Of a stretch of 64,000 bases of DNA, positions 46,872 to 58,014 are shown one piece after another. The DNA lies in the NCBI GenBank assembly GCA_009760855.2, contig WPIO01000004.1, positions 13,610,001 to 13,674,000 on the forward strand, written 5' to 3'. Each line of letters begins with the position of its first letter. Within the stretch, counting starts at the first letter, position 1. The DNA comes from Cristatella mucedo. Its lineage: Eukaryota > Bryozoa > Phylactolaemata > Cristatellidae. The notes beneath the pieces were generated by a model. That model ran no database searches, was not told the DNA's origin, and was given only the letters and a program-made list of their open reading frames with translations. The translations under genes and the position numbers were made by a program.

Positions 46872-47031
46872 GTACATCACAGCGCCTTATATCGCCGTTT
46901 GTAATGATTAAAAATTAACGAAAAACATGGAGTGACAAATATTTTTGGAATAACGTTGCGGGCCGCATAGAAGACCTCGGCAGGCCGGGTTGTGGCCCGC
47001 GGGCCACGTGTTGGACACCCCTGGATTATAT

Positions 47032-47165
47032 AATAATTATAACAATAGTAATAATAATAATAGAACAATTGTATAGCATCCTGAGAAAACTTAATCTCTA
47101 TCCAGATGATGTAAAACTAGTTACATGAGAATCAATACCTATGGGGTTAAGTGAAAAAGCAACAA
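47032..47165 (-). mobile_element. SINE-2-like copy, target of the hAT
   Basis: Minus strand: a decayed B-box-like segment TAGGTATTGATTCTC, the tail GGATAGAGATTAAGTTTTC and GATGCTATACAATTG, then AAT repeats. The hAT duplication GATTATAT lies at the end of these AAT repeats. Confidence 0.6.
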
Positions 47166-47499
47166 GTACCATCCTTATGCCAGCATGGTGAATTTTAAAA
47201 TCCCCCATTTCGAGGAAGGTAAAGTTTCTGGAATGCAGAATCAAGCTGAGATTTGAAAAATAAATCTGAAATGAAGGAACGATCGGTGGGTGCTAGATTA
47301 TTGGCATTATTGTCGGCAGCTTGGTTTTGAGGGACCAGTACAAGGTAATCAAAAGACTGGTTCAAAAGGAGGCAAACGGTTTGAAATTAAGGGAGGAACG
47401 AGCTATAAAGGCTACCCCACCACCAGTTTTTATCAACATTAGAGGATGAAAGAAAAACAAGCATGCTCGGATTGAGTCAGTAACGGTCGGCAGTTAGTC

Positions 47500-48050
47500 T
47501 ATTTCAGCTAGATCCCAGTCACAGCGAACATGTTGAGGGCGATGTCAACAACCACGGCAAGTACTTTGCCGGGTTTATTGCACATTGAATGCAAACTGCA
47601 TAGGCACACTTTAAGAGCTCCCCCCCCCGAGTTATAGCCGGCCAGATGACCATAAAGTAAGAGGGATTCATCACAGTTGCTTCAACCTTGGCAGACCGAA
47701 CGAGTGTTAGTATTTTGGTAGCTGCGAATTGTACTTGCCCGTACATGCTTGCACGAATGCCTGACTATGCCGCATAATTACTTAAAGGCTAACATTGCAT
47801 AATTACTTAAAGGCTAGCATTCTTAGCAACCTGCTGCTATAAGTTATTAGGTATACATTATTGCTGTTTTGTTATGCCTGCTTACTTTTGAACATTGCTA
47901 GCCTTCCAGGACCAGGGGTCTTCGAGAGACAGAACTAGTTCTTAATATTAGAGAAATAATGGGAAAGAGAGAGAGAGTGAGTGAGTGAGTGAGGCCGGTT
48001 GGTTGACTGTTGGGTTCAGACAATAATCGTTATGCAATCGTCTGTATGCC
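47500..48050. other. Unassigned stretch
   Basis: Contains a C9 run near 47620, a 25-bp tandem duplication (CATAATTACTTAAAGGCTA) at about 47773-47820 and a GAGT repeat near 47970-47990. Confidence 0.45.
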
Positions 48051-48077
48051 AGCATGCTGTGTGAATATTACAGTGCA

Positions 48078-48215
48078 ATGGCATTCATGTCGGGAGAGCA
48101 AAGGCTTCCTGCGGGCGTCGTAGGGGACGAGGGCGACCTGGAGTCGCATGATGGAGCAGCAGGTAGTAATGGTGGCAACGGATTCGTCGACGACGATGCC
48201 CCCACTGCAGCAGAG
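48078..48215 (+). CDS. Possible first coding exon of a host gene
   Basis: ATG codons at 48078 and 48087 start a frame reading MSGEQRLPAGVVGDEGDLES and then a Gly/Asp-rich acidic segment, ending exactly in phase 0 at the donor GCAGAG followed by GTGAGA. The composition is GC-rich and unlike flanking TE DNA. An acidic disordered N-terminus is common for first exons. No family can be named. A longer minus-strand ORF (48085-48678) overlaps but shows no domain, and I treat it as a shadow. Confidence 0.45.
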
Positions 48216-48797
48216 GTGAGAGACGATTGTGGGCTTCTTGGAAGCTTCGTTTCGCACGTGCGCGCACATGGTTCGCTGGCATACTTCTGAGGGCATGCTC
48301 CGTGGACCGATCCTGTGCGAAACGCGTTCTTGGACGCGTTTCGATGGCACCTCCAGCTGCAGTGCACCAGCTGTCGATTCCTGCTGACGTCCTTGCTTTG
48401 GCTGTCTCTGCCCTGCTGTGCACTTCGCTGATGGAAATGGCAAGGCGCTGTGCTCTACTGACAGGAGGATAGCGAAGGGTCTCTGCTGTTAGATGCTGGC
48501 ACGCTGCGGTACGCCAGTAGAGAGCAGACTTAGAAGGGGGATCGTCAGACCACCTAAATCCACAGGCTAGTTCAGAGCACAGGCTCAACGTAAAGCCACC
48601 TGCTTCAGATGGAATGCCCGGTCGATCCAAACGAATGACATAATCTGCTGAAGCAACAACACCTTCGACTTGGGGCAACCTTGGCAGACTGCTCGATGAT
48701 TGATTGATTGATGATGTGAAAGCCGCCGGGTTCGTTGGTTTGGCCTGTAATGTATCTCCGTCAGTAACTCCACAAAGTCATAAAGACCATGTGGGTG

Positions 48798-50180
48798 TTA
48801 CGCAGGAGAGTTTTGTATAGCGCACTCACAGCCTAAGCGGCTTTCGGTACGCATTCGGTAGCCAACAGACTTCGTCTCACACAACAAAGAGAAAGTGGGA
48901 AGCATAGCAGAGTTAGGAGAGCAGTTGAGGTAGAGAGTAGCATAGAAGTAGCAGCTCAGGACCACTGAAAAAGATGTGCCATAGTCGGCAGTTGGAGAGT
49001 AGGTGTCGTTGCGTAAGAGTTGTGGAAGCGAGTTCCACAGTCTAGGACCTGCAGAGCTAAAGCTTCTGTCGCCAACTGTCTTTAAGCGGAGGAATGGGAC
49101 AGCTAATTTATTGTCCACACAGGACCTGAGGGCACGAACAGGCTGAAACTGATGCAGCAGTTCAGCTAGGTACGAAGGAGCCAAGCCGTGGCAGGCCTTG
49201 TGGGTCAGCGTAAGAACTTTGCTCTGTATCCTTTGCTCAACCGGCAACCATCCTAGCTCTTTCAGCAAAGGTGACACGTGCTCAAAGCGTTGGGACTTGA
49301 AGACCAGCCTTGCAGCCATATTCATAGTCCGCTGTAGTGGCATAATAGCTTTCTTTGGTAGCCCAGCCAAAAGGGAATTACAATAATCAAGCCGAGACAG
49401 AACTAAAGAGCTAGTTAAATTTTTTACAAGCCACTGTGGGAGACAGCTTCTAATCTTGGATAGGGATCGGATGTGATGGCTAGCTGTAGAGGCAGTCTTC
49501 TGAATGAAGCTTTTGAAATTGAGGCAGCTGTCGAACACGACACCTAGATTACGAGCACGTGGTGAAGGTCGCACAATAGCATCACCTATTAGAACAGCAA
49601 AGCCTTTTAATCCAGCCACACGCTTAGGGTGTCCTATGAGAAGCAGTTCGGTTTTATCGTCATTTAATTTCAGGAAGTTTTCTGACACCCAGGATCGAAT
49701 ATCGGCAAGGCAAGCATTCAGTTTCTCAGTTGCTGCAGCAGACTCCGACGGTTTAAATGACAAATACAACTGAGTATCGTCAGCATAGAAGTGATATCCT
49801 ATTCCATGGGCCTTAATCACTTTTCCCAGTGGTTGCGTATAAATGGAGAACAGCAAGGGACCGAGTACAGACCCTTGAGGGACTCCACAGGTGACCCTTC
49901 TCATGTCTGAGACCTGACCCCCACACGACACGGATTGAACACGATCAGACAAGTATGATTTAAACCACGCCAGTGCTTCGTCTGCCAGACCGATCGTTGT
50001 TCTCAATCGTTCAAGCAGAACTTCGTGATCAATGTTGTCGAAGGCAGCAGACAGATCTAGCAGAGCTAGGGCAGTGACATTCCCGTCGTCGTTGCCACGT
50101 AGAATGTCATTGTTAACACGGAGGAGAGCAGTTTCAGTAGAGTGCTGCCTCTTGAACCCTGATTGAAATGTTTCTGACAT
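48798..50180 (-). CDS. LINE-A reverse transcriptase core, 460 intact codons
   Basis: An uninterrupted frame. Early residues read FQSGFKRQHSTETALLRVNN; the palm block ALALLDLSAAFDNIDHE (first catalytic Asp) and [13 protein letters not shown] follow, then the catalytic [12 protein letters not shown]. Next are [30 protein letters not shown], the C-terminal LKELGWLPVEQRIQ block and a Cys-containing end. In the family it makes cDNA at the nicked target. The RT N-terminus lies in the preceding frame, so the protein is not complete, but this is the best-preserved coding segment of the window. Confidence 0.93.
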   Translation of the reverse strand: MSETFQSGFKRQHSTETALLRVNNDILRGNDDGNVTALALLDLSAAFDNIDHEVLLERLRTTIGLADEALAWFKSYLSDRVQSVSCGGQVSDMRRVTCGVPQGSVLGPLLFSIYTQPLGKVIKAHGIGYHFYADDTQLYLSFKPSESAAATEKLNACLADIRSWVSENFLKLNDDKTELLLIGHPKRVAGLKGFAVLIGDAIVRPSPRARNLGVVFDSCLNFKSFIQKTASTASHHIRSLSKIRSCLPQWLVKNLTSSLVLSRLDYCNSLLAGLPKKAIMPLQRTMNMAARLVFKSQRFEHVSPLLKELGWLPVEQRIQSKVLTLTHKACHGLAPSYLAELLHQFQPVRALRSCVDNKLAVPFLRLKTVGDRSFSSAGPRLWNSLPQLLRNDTYSPTADYGTSFSVVLSCYFYATLYLNCSPNSAMLPTFSLLCETKSVGYRMRTESRLGCECAIQNSPA

Positions 50181-50238
50181 TCCATTATTTTCAATATGTT
50201 CAACTAGCTGCTTAGCAACAATTTTTTCAAGAATCTGA

Positions 50239-50859
50239 TTAGAATGGAAGAAGGGAAACTGGACGATAGTTTGCTAGGACTTCTGTGTCTAATCCAACCT
50301 TTTTAAGAATAGGCCTAACGATTGCCGATTTGAAGGACTTGGGGACGACCCTTTTTCCCAAAGAAGCATTAAAAATCTTTGTTATGGCAGGGCTAAGTTG
50401 GTCTGCAAGTGAAGACCACAGAGATGAAGGTATAGGGTCTTCAGGAGACGAGCTCTTTTTGCTAGACCTTAATAAGGCAGCCACATCACAGGCAGAAACA
50501 TCGGAGAACCTTTTAAGAAAGGTCACAGGTTGAGGAACGGTGATTGCTTTGGTCGGAGGGGGCTTAATGGAGGCACGAATGTGCACAATTTTTTCAGTAA
50601 AGAAGGCTGAAAACTTTTCGGCTGAGCCCTTAATATCTGGGGAGTCAGACCTCACAGCATTGGCCAGTAAATGGTTTACTGTCTTATAAATCTGTTTAGT
50701 GTCCGACTGGCAGGAATTCAGTTTTCTAATGAAAAAAGAAGCCCTGGCTTTTTTAAGCTTTCGGGTGTAAACTCGAAGGAAGTCTTTAAAATTGACTAGG
50801 TCTGCCTCAGACCCCGATTTCTTGTAACGACGTTCCAACCTGCGCTTAACACGGCGCAT
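50239..50859 (-). pseudogene. LINE-A linker and start of RT
   Basis: A basic segment (MRRVKRRLERRYKKS) then a linker containing FFTEKIVHIRASI, ending in the first reverse transcriptase block, KSAIVRPILKK and ANYRPVSLLPF. A small indel at about 50240 shifts the frame into the following RT ORF. Confidence 0.88.
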
Positions 50860-50959
50860 CTTAAGGAGTTTTTTGTAAATTGAAAGGAATCTCGACGACT
50901 TTGAACACGGAGAGAGCGAACGGGAGCATGCTTGTCAAGAGCACTCCTGAGTGTCATGT

Positions 50960-51514
50960 TCATCGCATCAGTGAGGGTATCGAGGCTGCCGGTCGAGTCT
51001 GAATGCAGATCAAGAAGGCCTGCATCATAACAGATTTCAAAAACTTGTCCATGTCAATGCTTTGTAAGTTACGTCGTTTGGCAAATTCGACATTGCCCTG
51101 CACGTACGAGGGAGCAGGAACAGTAAACGAGACCGAACAATGATCTGAGAGGGTCAGTGGGCACACCACAAAGTCAGTGGGGAGGACATCCTTAGTGATC
51201 ACGAGATCTAGAATGTGTCCACCAACGTGGGTGCTATGATTAACGTGTTTGGCCAAACCAAGATCCTCCAAACAGTCAAGAAATGAGCGGACCTGGCTGT
51301 TGCTAGGGTTGTCAACGTGAATATTGAAGTCTCCTACAATCAGTAGCGGCCTGTCACACACAAATAATTTAGCGAGGAACTCTGAAAACTCCTCTATAAA
51401 CAAGTTTAGACAGCCAGAAGGAGGCCGGTATATCACAACGGTGAGAGGCATTGTCTTTGATGAAGACCTGATAGCAACCGATTCAAACGACGACCCATGC
51501 GAGAAACTGCACAT
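50960..51514 (-). pseudogene. LINE-A endonuclease, C-terminal part
   Basis: Contains VVIYRPPSG, the GDFNIHVD motif (catalytic Asp and Asn), HILDLVIT and LSDHCSVSF with the catalytic Asp-His pair. The order and spacing fit an L2/CR1 endonuclease. The frame is lost about 100 bp before the linker ORF. Confidence 0.88.
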
Positions 51515-51960
51515 TTTATAGCCAAACGATTCGCGAACAACAATTGCAACCCGCCACCAACCTTGTCAGAACGCATGGACTGATAGAATGAGAACCCGGG
51601 TGGAGTGGTCTCGGAAATACAGCTACTGGAACAAGGCGTCATCCAGGTTTCGGTAAGCAGAAATGCATCTAGCTTCTCCTGGACCACCTGATCGCGGATA
51701 AGTAACCCCTTGGTTTTAAGCGAGCGGACATTTAGTAGGCGGAATTTAAGAGGCTGTCCAACAACTGGGTGACAGCGATGAAGTGGCTCGTATTTGCTAC
51801 CGTTTGCGTCCGGCCCGGCGGACGCTGGCTCTTCAAATTTGAATTGGACCTTGGTAACAGCCGTGGGACGACGTTTCACAACGTGCTGGGCTACAGCGGG
51901 TGGGCTACTACCGCAACAAGTACTATTTGGCCTGGGCAAGCATACATACAGGGTGACCAT
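51433..51960 (-). pseudogene. LINE-A endonuclease, N-terminal part
   Basis: The endonuclease domain opens with FRLLNVRSLKTKGLLIRDQV and continues with LDAFLLTETWM, whose TETW carries the catalytic Glu known for this family. A GGGLQLLF block follows. After this the frame shifts; the rest of the domain is in the next ORF, which overlaps by about 80 bp. In the family this domain nicks target DNA to prime reverse transcription. The N-terminal 60 residues have no recognisable motif. Confidence 0.85.
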
Positions 51961-52130
51961 GCCACTTGGATGTGGGTGACATAATAGCTGAATAGTCTCT
52001 GCAGATGGATGAGGGAGTCACACGGAGGAAGGCATCAACCTGGAGGTGATCGCTATCTGCCTGCCCTAGAGATCTGGCTGTGGGCTACCCACGGCATGAC
52101 TGCTGGCTTCTTTGATAGCTGCCCCTAGAG

Positions 52131-52316
52131 CAGTGTTTCTCAACCATCCTAATGTTGCCATCCTTTAATACAGTTTCTCATGTTGTGGCAACCCCCAACC
52201 GTAACATTAATGGGTACAAAATGTAGAAATGTATGCTTTCCGATGGTCTTATGCGACCCCTGTGAAAGGGTCGTTCGACCCCCAAAGATGTCAAGACTCA
52301 CAGGTTGAGAACAGCG
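52131..52316 (-). mobile_element. SPIN-like non-autonomous hAT with perfect TSD
   Basis: Reverse orientation. Starts CAGTGTTTCTCAACC and ends GGTTGAGAACAGCG; the interior has GGGTCGTTCGACCCCC. Perfect 8-bp duplication CCCTAGAG at 52123-52130 and 52317-52324, with central TA. Confidence 0.95.
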
Positions 52317-52433
52317 CCCTAGAGGGTTGTCATGTGATGGCGGCCGTCGGCTAGGAGGAAGGGAGTCACATGAGCATGGCAGGCTCTCTTTGAACCGACG
52401 GAGAGCACTAACCAGCTGTCCAGCAGCAGTCTG

Positions 52434-52787
52434 ATGGGATCATTGCACATACTAATTATGAACCGGATTTCGGCAATTAGCAGCTCAGCAAAAGAAGACT
52501 GCCTGCTGAATCCCTCCCCCATTGGTAATGCTGTGCAAGCCGGTGAGCTGCTGGCAGCTGGCTGTGAGCCAAGCATGGCTGCAGTTGCCGAACTGCAGAT
52601 TCACTGGCCTGTCGGGCATTTGGCTGCCACTACCACGGTCGACGAGGGACAGTGCACTGCTGCATTTAGCTCAGGCAAGCATGTGCAGCTGGCAGCCAGC
52701 AGTGCCAAGCTGATGTTTGGCCAAACTTTTTTCAACACAAGCTTGCTGGTGTCGCCCCGAGTCGGAGCAAGGATATTTGTGAACTAG
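52434..52787 (+). CDS. Unidentified open stretch, 117 residues
   Basis: Open on the plus strand to a TAG at 52787. The sequence is protein-like (for example MAAVAELQIHWPVGHLAATT) but matches no family I know. The opening codon is not secure, and the region may be one exon with an acceptor near 52482 (TTAGCAG). It starts just after a SPIN element. Low confidence. Confidence 0.3.
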   Translation: MGSLHILIMNRISAISSSAKEDCLLNPSPIGNAVQAGELLAAGCEPSMAAVAELQIHWPVGHLAATTTVDEGQCTAAFSSGKHVQLAASSAKLMFGQTFFNTSLLVSPRVGARIFVN

Positions 52788-52799
52788 ACGGTTAGTTGA

Positions 52800-53677
<878 letters not shown>

Positions 53678-53749
53678 TTCTGTCTGTGTTTGTGTCTGTG
53701 TCTGTGTCTCTCCCTCCCTCCCTCTCTCGGCTCCCTCCCTCCCTTGCTC

Positions 53750-53751
<2 letters not shown>

Positions 53752-53800
<49 letters not shown>
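53752..53800. repeat. (CT)n microsatellite
   Basis: A second CT tract following TGTCTGTG and CCCT variants. Confidence 0.97.
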
Positions 53801-53802
<2 letters not shown>

Positions 53803-54011
53803 GGAGTGTGCACTAATTCAATGCCTGAAAATATGAGCAACCTCTTGCCGAAAGTCTTGCCTAACAAAGGCCTACTGGAAACCAAAATAATTATGGAGAT
53901 TGGAAAAATAGAGTGAGAGAGGAGGTTGGCAGGTTGGTTGATTGCTGGGTTATCGTATTGATTTGATGTCATAGTCCTACGGTACCATGTCACTGGCACA
54001 CACTGGCCGGC

Positions 54012-54218
54012 AGCCAGAGAACGGTTTTGAAACATCGATGACTTCTTTTGCCCCTATCCTTTGGAATGGCTCGGACTGCATGCCGTTGGACCTAGCCATC
54101 GAGATGGCACTTTGCAATGGAGAGCTGTGTCCATGCTCGGCTTATCGACAGCAATGTCTGATCGGCACTTACCAGCTTAATGACCTAGAATTTGTATGCT
54201 ATCCGCCAGAAGGATGGT
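54012..54218 (+). CDS. Cys-containing host exon candidate
   Basis: An acceptor-like GGCAG precedes PENGFETSMTSFAPILWNGS. The frame then reads MALCNGELCPCSAYRQQCLI and reaches a donor-like ATG followed by GTAAAG. Seven Cys in about 70 residues hint at an extracellular or metal-binding fold. No family is recognised. Borders are weak. Confidence 0.35.
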
Positions 54219-54344
54219 AAAGTAGTGGGATAGTAAATGTAGCTGCTAAAGATAAGTGATGTGTCAATGCAGATGGTCTGCAGCAGAGGTAGGATTTGAA
54301 AATAAGACGGTAAGTCAAGGTAATTATTACGAGAGAAAGCTGAT

Positions 54345-54412
54345 TCAGTCGGATCCAGACTTGGATACCTTGGATGCCTTGCTTGGATGCTTGGATACCT
54401 TGGATACCACGG
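54345..54412. repeat. Short GGATACCTT-type minisatellite
   Basis: Repeats of TTGGATACC / TTGGATGCC, about six imperfect units. Confidence 0.8.
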
Positions 54413-54414
54413 GC

Positions 54415-55380
54415 ACAGGCAAGCTAACCTGCACATAGCCAACAGAGCACTTAGACAACCACACAAGATTTGACTTTCCCTCTAAACTGTCATTCTTTCT
54501 ATGCGGCTAACTTAAAGCCAGCTGGTTCTGATTGACCGGCATTCTCATGGGTCAGCGGTCACTGGAATTCTAAAGCGATAAGCTAGATGGCACTATCCAT
54601 GTTAGCTGAGGCAATGGTGAAGTCTTGCCTACGGGAGCTAGTCCGGCAACTAACTGGCTAGTTCCGATGTCACTTATGTTTCCATCAAGCCGGCTGCACC
54701 AAGATTATGCGTTAGAACCTAGAATGTGAGCTAGCAGCCGAAATGGAAGGTCTACATAGGCTTATTGATTACAGCGAGTGTAATCAAGGTTCTGATTTCA
54801 GTCGTATAGCTGTGCTACAAATGCGCTACAGTGGCTCTCGAACAAGAGTCCACAAACCACAAGCACAGTGCGCTCTTAGCGGCCCCTTGCCTAAACGTGA
54901 CATGTGACCGGTAAAGCTGGCCCACGAAGCTTGGCTGAACTGATGGAGTTTAGATGCTGCTTCGATACACGCCGGTATGCCACGGCATTGGTGTGCTGCA
55001 GGGATACAGAATCCTCATAGCTTATCATAAAAATTCTATGTCCTGAGTGTAGAGCAGTCTATTTTAGAGCTCTAGATAGAAGTAAGTATACACTGTACAG
55101 CTCCAGCAATAGTGCACCCACTTAGAAGCCACAACTGACTGGTTATTATACACGTTGGGCTTTTCATTTGACCTAACCAGATGATAATCATAATTCAGAA
55201 ACTGCTAATGCCTACTAATTAAAGCAAAAAGTCTGTCTGTCATATGGCAAGATGACGACCAGTACTTCCGGGAATGACGTATATAATTCTACTATGACTC
55301 AGCTAAGTGAGTCCACGGGCAGTGAGCTCTAGTAATATCTAGGTAGCCGTAAATAATATCGCTAACGTAGCACGTCAGCA
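54415..55380. other. Unassigned stretch
   Basis: No gene or repeat family recognised. Confidence 0.45.
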
Positions 55381-55384
55381 GTTC

Positions 55385-55680
55385 AGCTATTCGTCTAACC
55401 GACCTAAAATTTGTTCAAGACCATGCCTTCAGTTCGTATGCCCCCAAAGCATGGAATTCACTCTGACTAATGTCACGACATCCCGTGACATGAAGAAATT
55501 TAAAAAAGAAGCTCGAAACTGCACTACTACCTACAGCCATGCAAATTTGACTTTGCTGTTAATGTTATCACTAACCGATTGACATACTTTCTTTCAAAAG
55601 TATGTGAAGCATATAGAGTGAGAGAGAGAGATAATTCATTCTCTTAGTGCACTATATAAATGTTATGATTATTATTACTG
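55385..55680 (+). mobile_element. Diverged LINE-B 3' end copy
   Basis: Plus strand: GTATGCCCCCAAAGCATGG, the ORF end, 3' UTR, decayed tail (TAGAGTGAGAGAGAGAGATA) and ATT repeats. Confidence 0.78.
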
Positions 55681-56039
55681 CTAAAGTAGCTGTCTGCTGT
55701 TGTCTGGCTGAGCACATTTAGAGCACTCGGAAAATTGGTCGAACCGGGCAGATTGTCATCATTGCCATTGACAGTACCTGTGTAGATTTTTGCACACTTT
55801 CCATTGAGAGGCACTCATTGTGAAACGAATAACACGGTGCAACTGCAAACACAATGGAATCGAAATGGTGGTAGTCCTTGCCGCCCAGGGAAGAATACTG
55901 GGGAAGCCTGAAACAGTAATCATGGCTAGCAACTTATAGGTGCAGCACCAATACACACAGATGGACCTATGGTAATGAAACACTGTAGCTATTAAGAGAG
56001 ACCATACTGTAACATAACAAGTCCGTATCCGTATGAAAT

Positions 56040-58010
56040 GTAATGCATCTTCATCTGTAACTCGATAAAGTTACTAAGACTAGGTGGGTGTAACGATGAA
56101 AAGTTTCATGCAGCACATGCACAGTCTAAGCAGCGCTCGATGCACACGCAGTTGCCAACGAACTTCATCTCACATAACAAAGAGAAAGTGAGTCAAGAGG
56201 GCGGTCGAGGAAGTGAGTATCGTGGAAGTAGCCGCTCAGGATGGCGGGAAAGAATGTGCCACAGTCGGCCGCATGGTAGTAGATGTCGTTGCTAAGGAAA
56301 TAGGGAGGCAAGTTCTACAGTCAAGCACCTGCAGAGCAACAGCTTCTGTCGCCAACAGTATTAAAGTGGATAGAATAGAACAGCTACTCTCTGTAAGTGG
56401 ATGGAATAGAACAGCTAATCTATCATCCACAGATGATTTGAGGGCACGACGATGCTGAAACTGGTGCAGCAGCTCAGTTTGGTATATTGAAGCAAAGCCG
56501 TGATGAGCCTTGTGAGTCAGGATAAGAATTTTGCTCGGTATCAGTCGATTGCCATCGATGCTTCTTCAGCAAAGGAGACACACTGTGATTTGTTGACTAG
56601 CCTTTCGGTCATATTAATCACCAGCTGCAGAGGCTTAATAGCTTTTTCGGTTGCTAAGCCAAAACAAAATTTCAGCAGTCTACTAGCCTAGACAGAACTA
56701 CTGGATAACATTTTAGCATGCCACAAAGATAGAAGTCTCTAATCTTAGGCGGGGATCGAATGTGATGGCTAGCTGTGGAAGTGGTCTTCTAACGAACCTT
56801 ACAAACTTAAATCAGTTACTGAAGACGACACCTATATAGCAAGCACATAATGACCGTCGCACACCAGCATCACCCCTTAGAAGAGCAAAGTCTTCAAGTT
56901 CAGCCACATGCTTGGGGTAGCACGAGTAAGGAATACGGTTGTATCGTCGTTAAGTTAAGGGAAATTGGCCGACGTCCAAGATCAAATGCACCCAAGAAAA
57001 GCATTCAGTTCATCAGTCGCTGTAGCAAATTCTGAAGGTTTAAACGATGAATACAACTGGGCATCGTAAGCATAGAAGTGCTAGCCGACCTCGTGGTCCC
57101 GAATCACTCTTCCGAGAGGCTCGTTATAAATGAAGAACACCAAAGGACCAAGAACAGATCCTCGTGGAGCTCCACAGGTGAATGGTCTGCTGGATGAGCC
57201 ATGACCACAACACAACTCGGAATCGACACATCGGACAAGTACGATTCGAACCACGTCAGTACATCGTCCACCAGACCGATCTTCGTCCTTACACGTTCAA
57301 CTAGGATATCGCGATCAATAATGACGGGTAGTAATATTACCACCGTGGTTGCTGTTTATGATGTAATTGGTCATTCGGAGGAGGGAAGTTTCAGAGGAGT
57401 GGTGTCGCTTGAATTCTGACACAAAGTTTTCGGACAATTCATCGTCTCAATGTGCTCTACAAGCTGCTTAACGAAACCTTTTCGATAATTTTGGACATAA
57501 AAGAAGATGGGAGACTGGGCGATAGTTTGCACGAACCTCCAAATCTAATCCAGCTTTTTGTGTAGTGTCGTTCGATATTGGAAAGACTTTGGAACTAACT
57601 TGAGTTGTCGCTGGACTAATTTTGGCGGCCAGTGAAGACAAGAGAGGTGATGGTATAAGGTATTCAGGTGATGAGCTCTTTCTACTAGATTTAATTAAGG
57701 TAACCACATCCTATACAGAAACCTCGGAAAATTTCTTAATGGATGTCACAGTTTGCAACTCACACCATGCTTTTAGTCAGAGGTGGATTTATGGTGGCAC
57801 ACCTATGCAAAACTTTCTAAGGGAGAAGGCTGAGCTCTCATCTGCCAAACAGTTTATATCCGGGTAGTGAGACCACTCCGAGTTGTTAAGCAAATGATTC
57901 ACTGGTCTTATACATTTATTTTTGGTCTGACTGGCAAGTCTGCAGTTTACGAGTGAAAAAGAAACTCTGTAGCTTTCTAAGCTTCTGAGAGGAAACACAG
58001 ATGCAGTTTA
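56040..58010 (-). pseudogene. Old LINE-A copy, about 2 kb
   Basis: Minus strand. From the 3' side: UTR (GTTACTAAGACTAGGTGGG), C-terminal blocks, RT core remnants (57104-57343) and the linker/first RT block (57468-57707, ending ANYRPVSHLL). Broken at many places. A local duplication (GGATGGAATAGAACAGCTA) is at about 56368-56420. Gene order matches the copy at 48746. Confidence 0.87.
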
Positions 58011-58014
58011 AAAC

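Larger units (their letters stand above)
44314..47023 (-). mobile_element. Nearly intact hAT (Charlie-like) transposon
   Basis: A 2,710-bp element with terminal inverted repeats (left CAGGGGTGTCCAACC, right end the near complement ending GGACACCCCTG). It is flanked by a perfect 8-bp duplication GATTATAT (44306-44313 and 47024-47031) with central TA. Subterminal GGGCCACAT words occur at both ends. It encodes one transposase on the minus strand (44711-46509). TIR, TSD and protein type together make the hAT call secure. The TIR plus GGGCCACAT pattern resembles vertebrate Charlie8-type elements, from which GTF2IRD2 derives; that closer placement is inference. Confidence 0.95.
42085..47500 (-). 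mobile_element. Old LINE-B with endonuclease and RT, carrying several insertions
   Basis: Minus strand. The 3' tail and UTR are at 42085-42236. Reverse transcriptase remnants lie at about 42640-43250 (including a decayed FDAID catalytic block near 43080). Linker sequence is at 43577-43909. An endonuclease end with a decayed SDH-like motif lies near 44234-44300, and an endonuclease N-terminal part at about 47165-47480 (GGGVAFIARSSLNF and a decayed GDFNIH-like motif). The pieces are separated by SINE-2/SINE-1 (42237-42575), SINE-1 (43251-43419), and a SINE-2 into which the hAT jumped. Part of the RT thumb and part of the endonuclease are missing. Confidence 0.7.
48746..51965 (-). mobile_element. 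LINE-A, longest copy (endonuclease + RT)
   Basis: An L2/CR1-like non-LTR retrotransposon on the minus strand. From its 5' side: apurinic-type endonuclease (51960 to 50960), linker (about 50860), reverse transcriptase and C-terminal region (to 48798), then a 3' UTR ending at a single ACATTACA unit (about 48746). The 5' end of the element is not defined; similarity cannot be followed beyond about 51965. The coding region is broken by at least three frameshifts, all upstream of the RT core. Confidence 0.9.

Noticed and set aside
44306-47031. Retroviral or LTR element
   Set aside because: Short TIRs, an 8-bp TSD and a hAT transposase; no LTR, gag, pol or integrase in the window.
48085-48678. 197-residue minus-strand ORF
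   Set aside because: No domain, Arg/His-rich low-complexity composition typical of the reverse of GC-rich coding DNA; the plus strand has the better exon signature.
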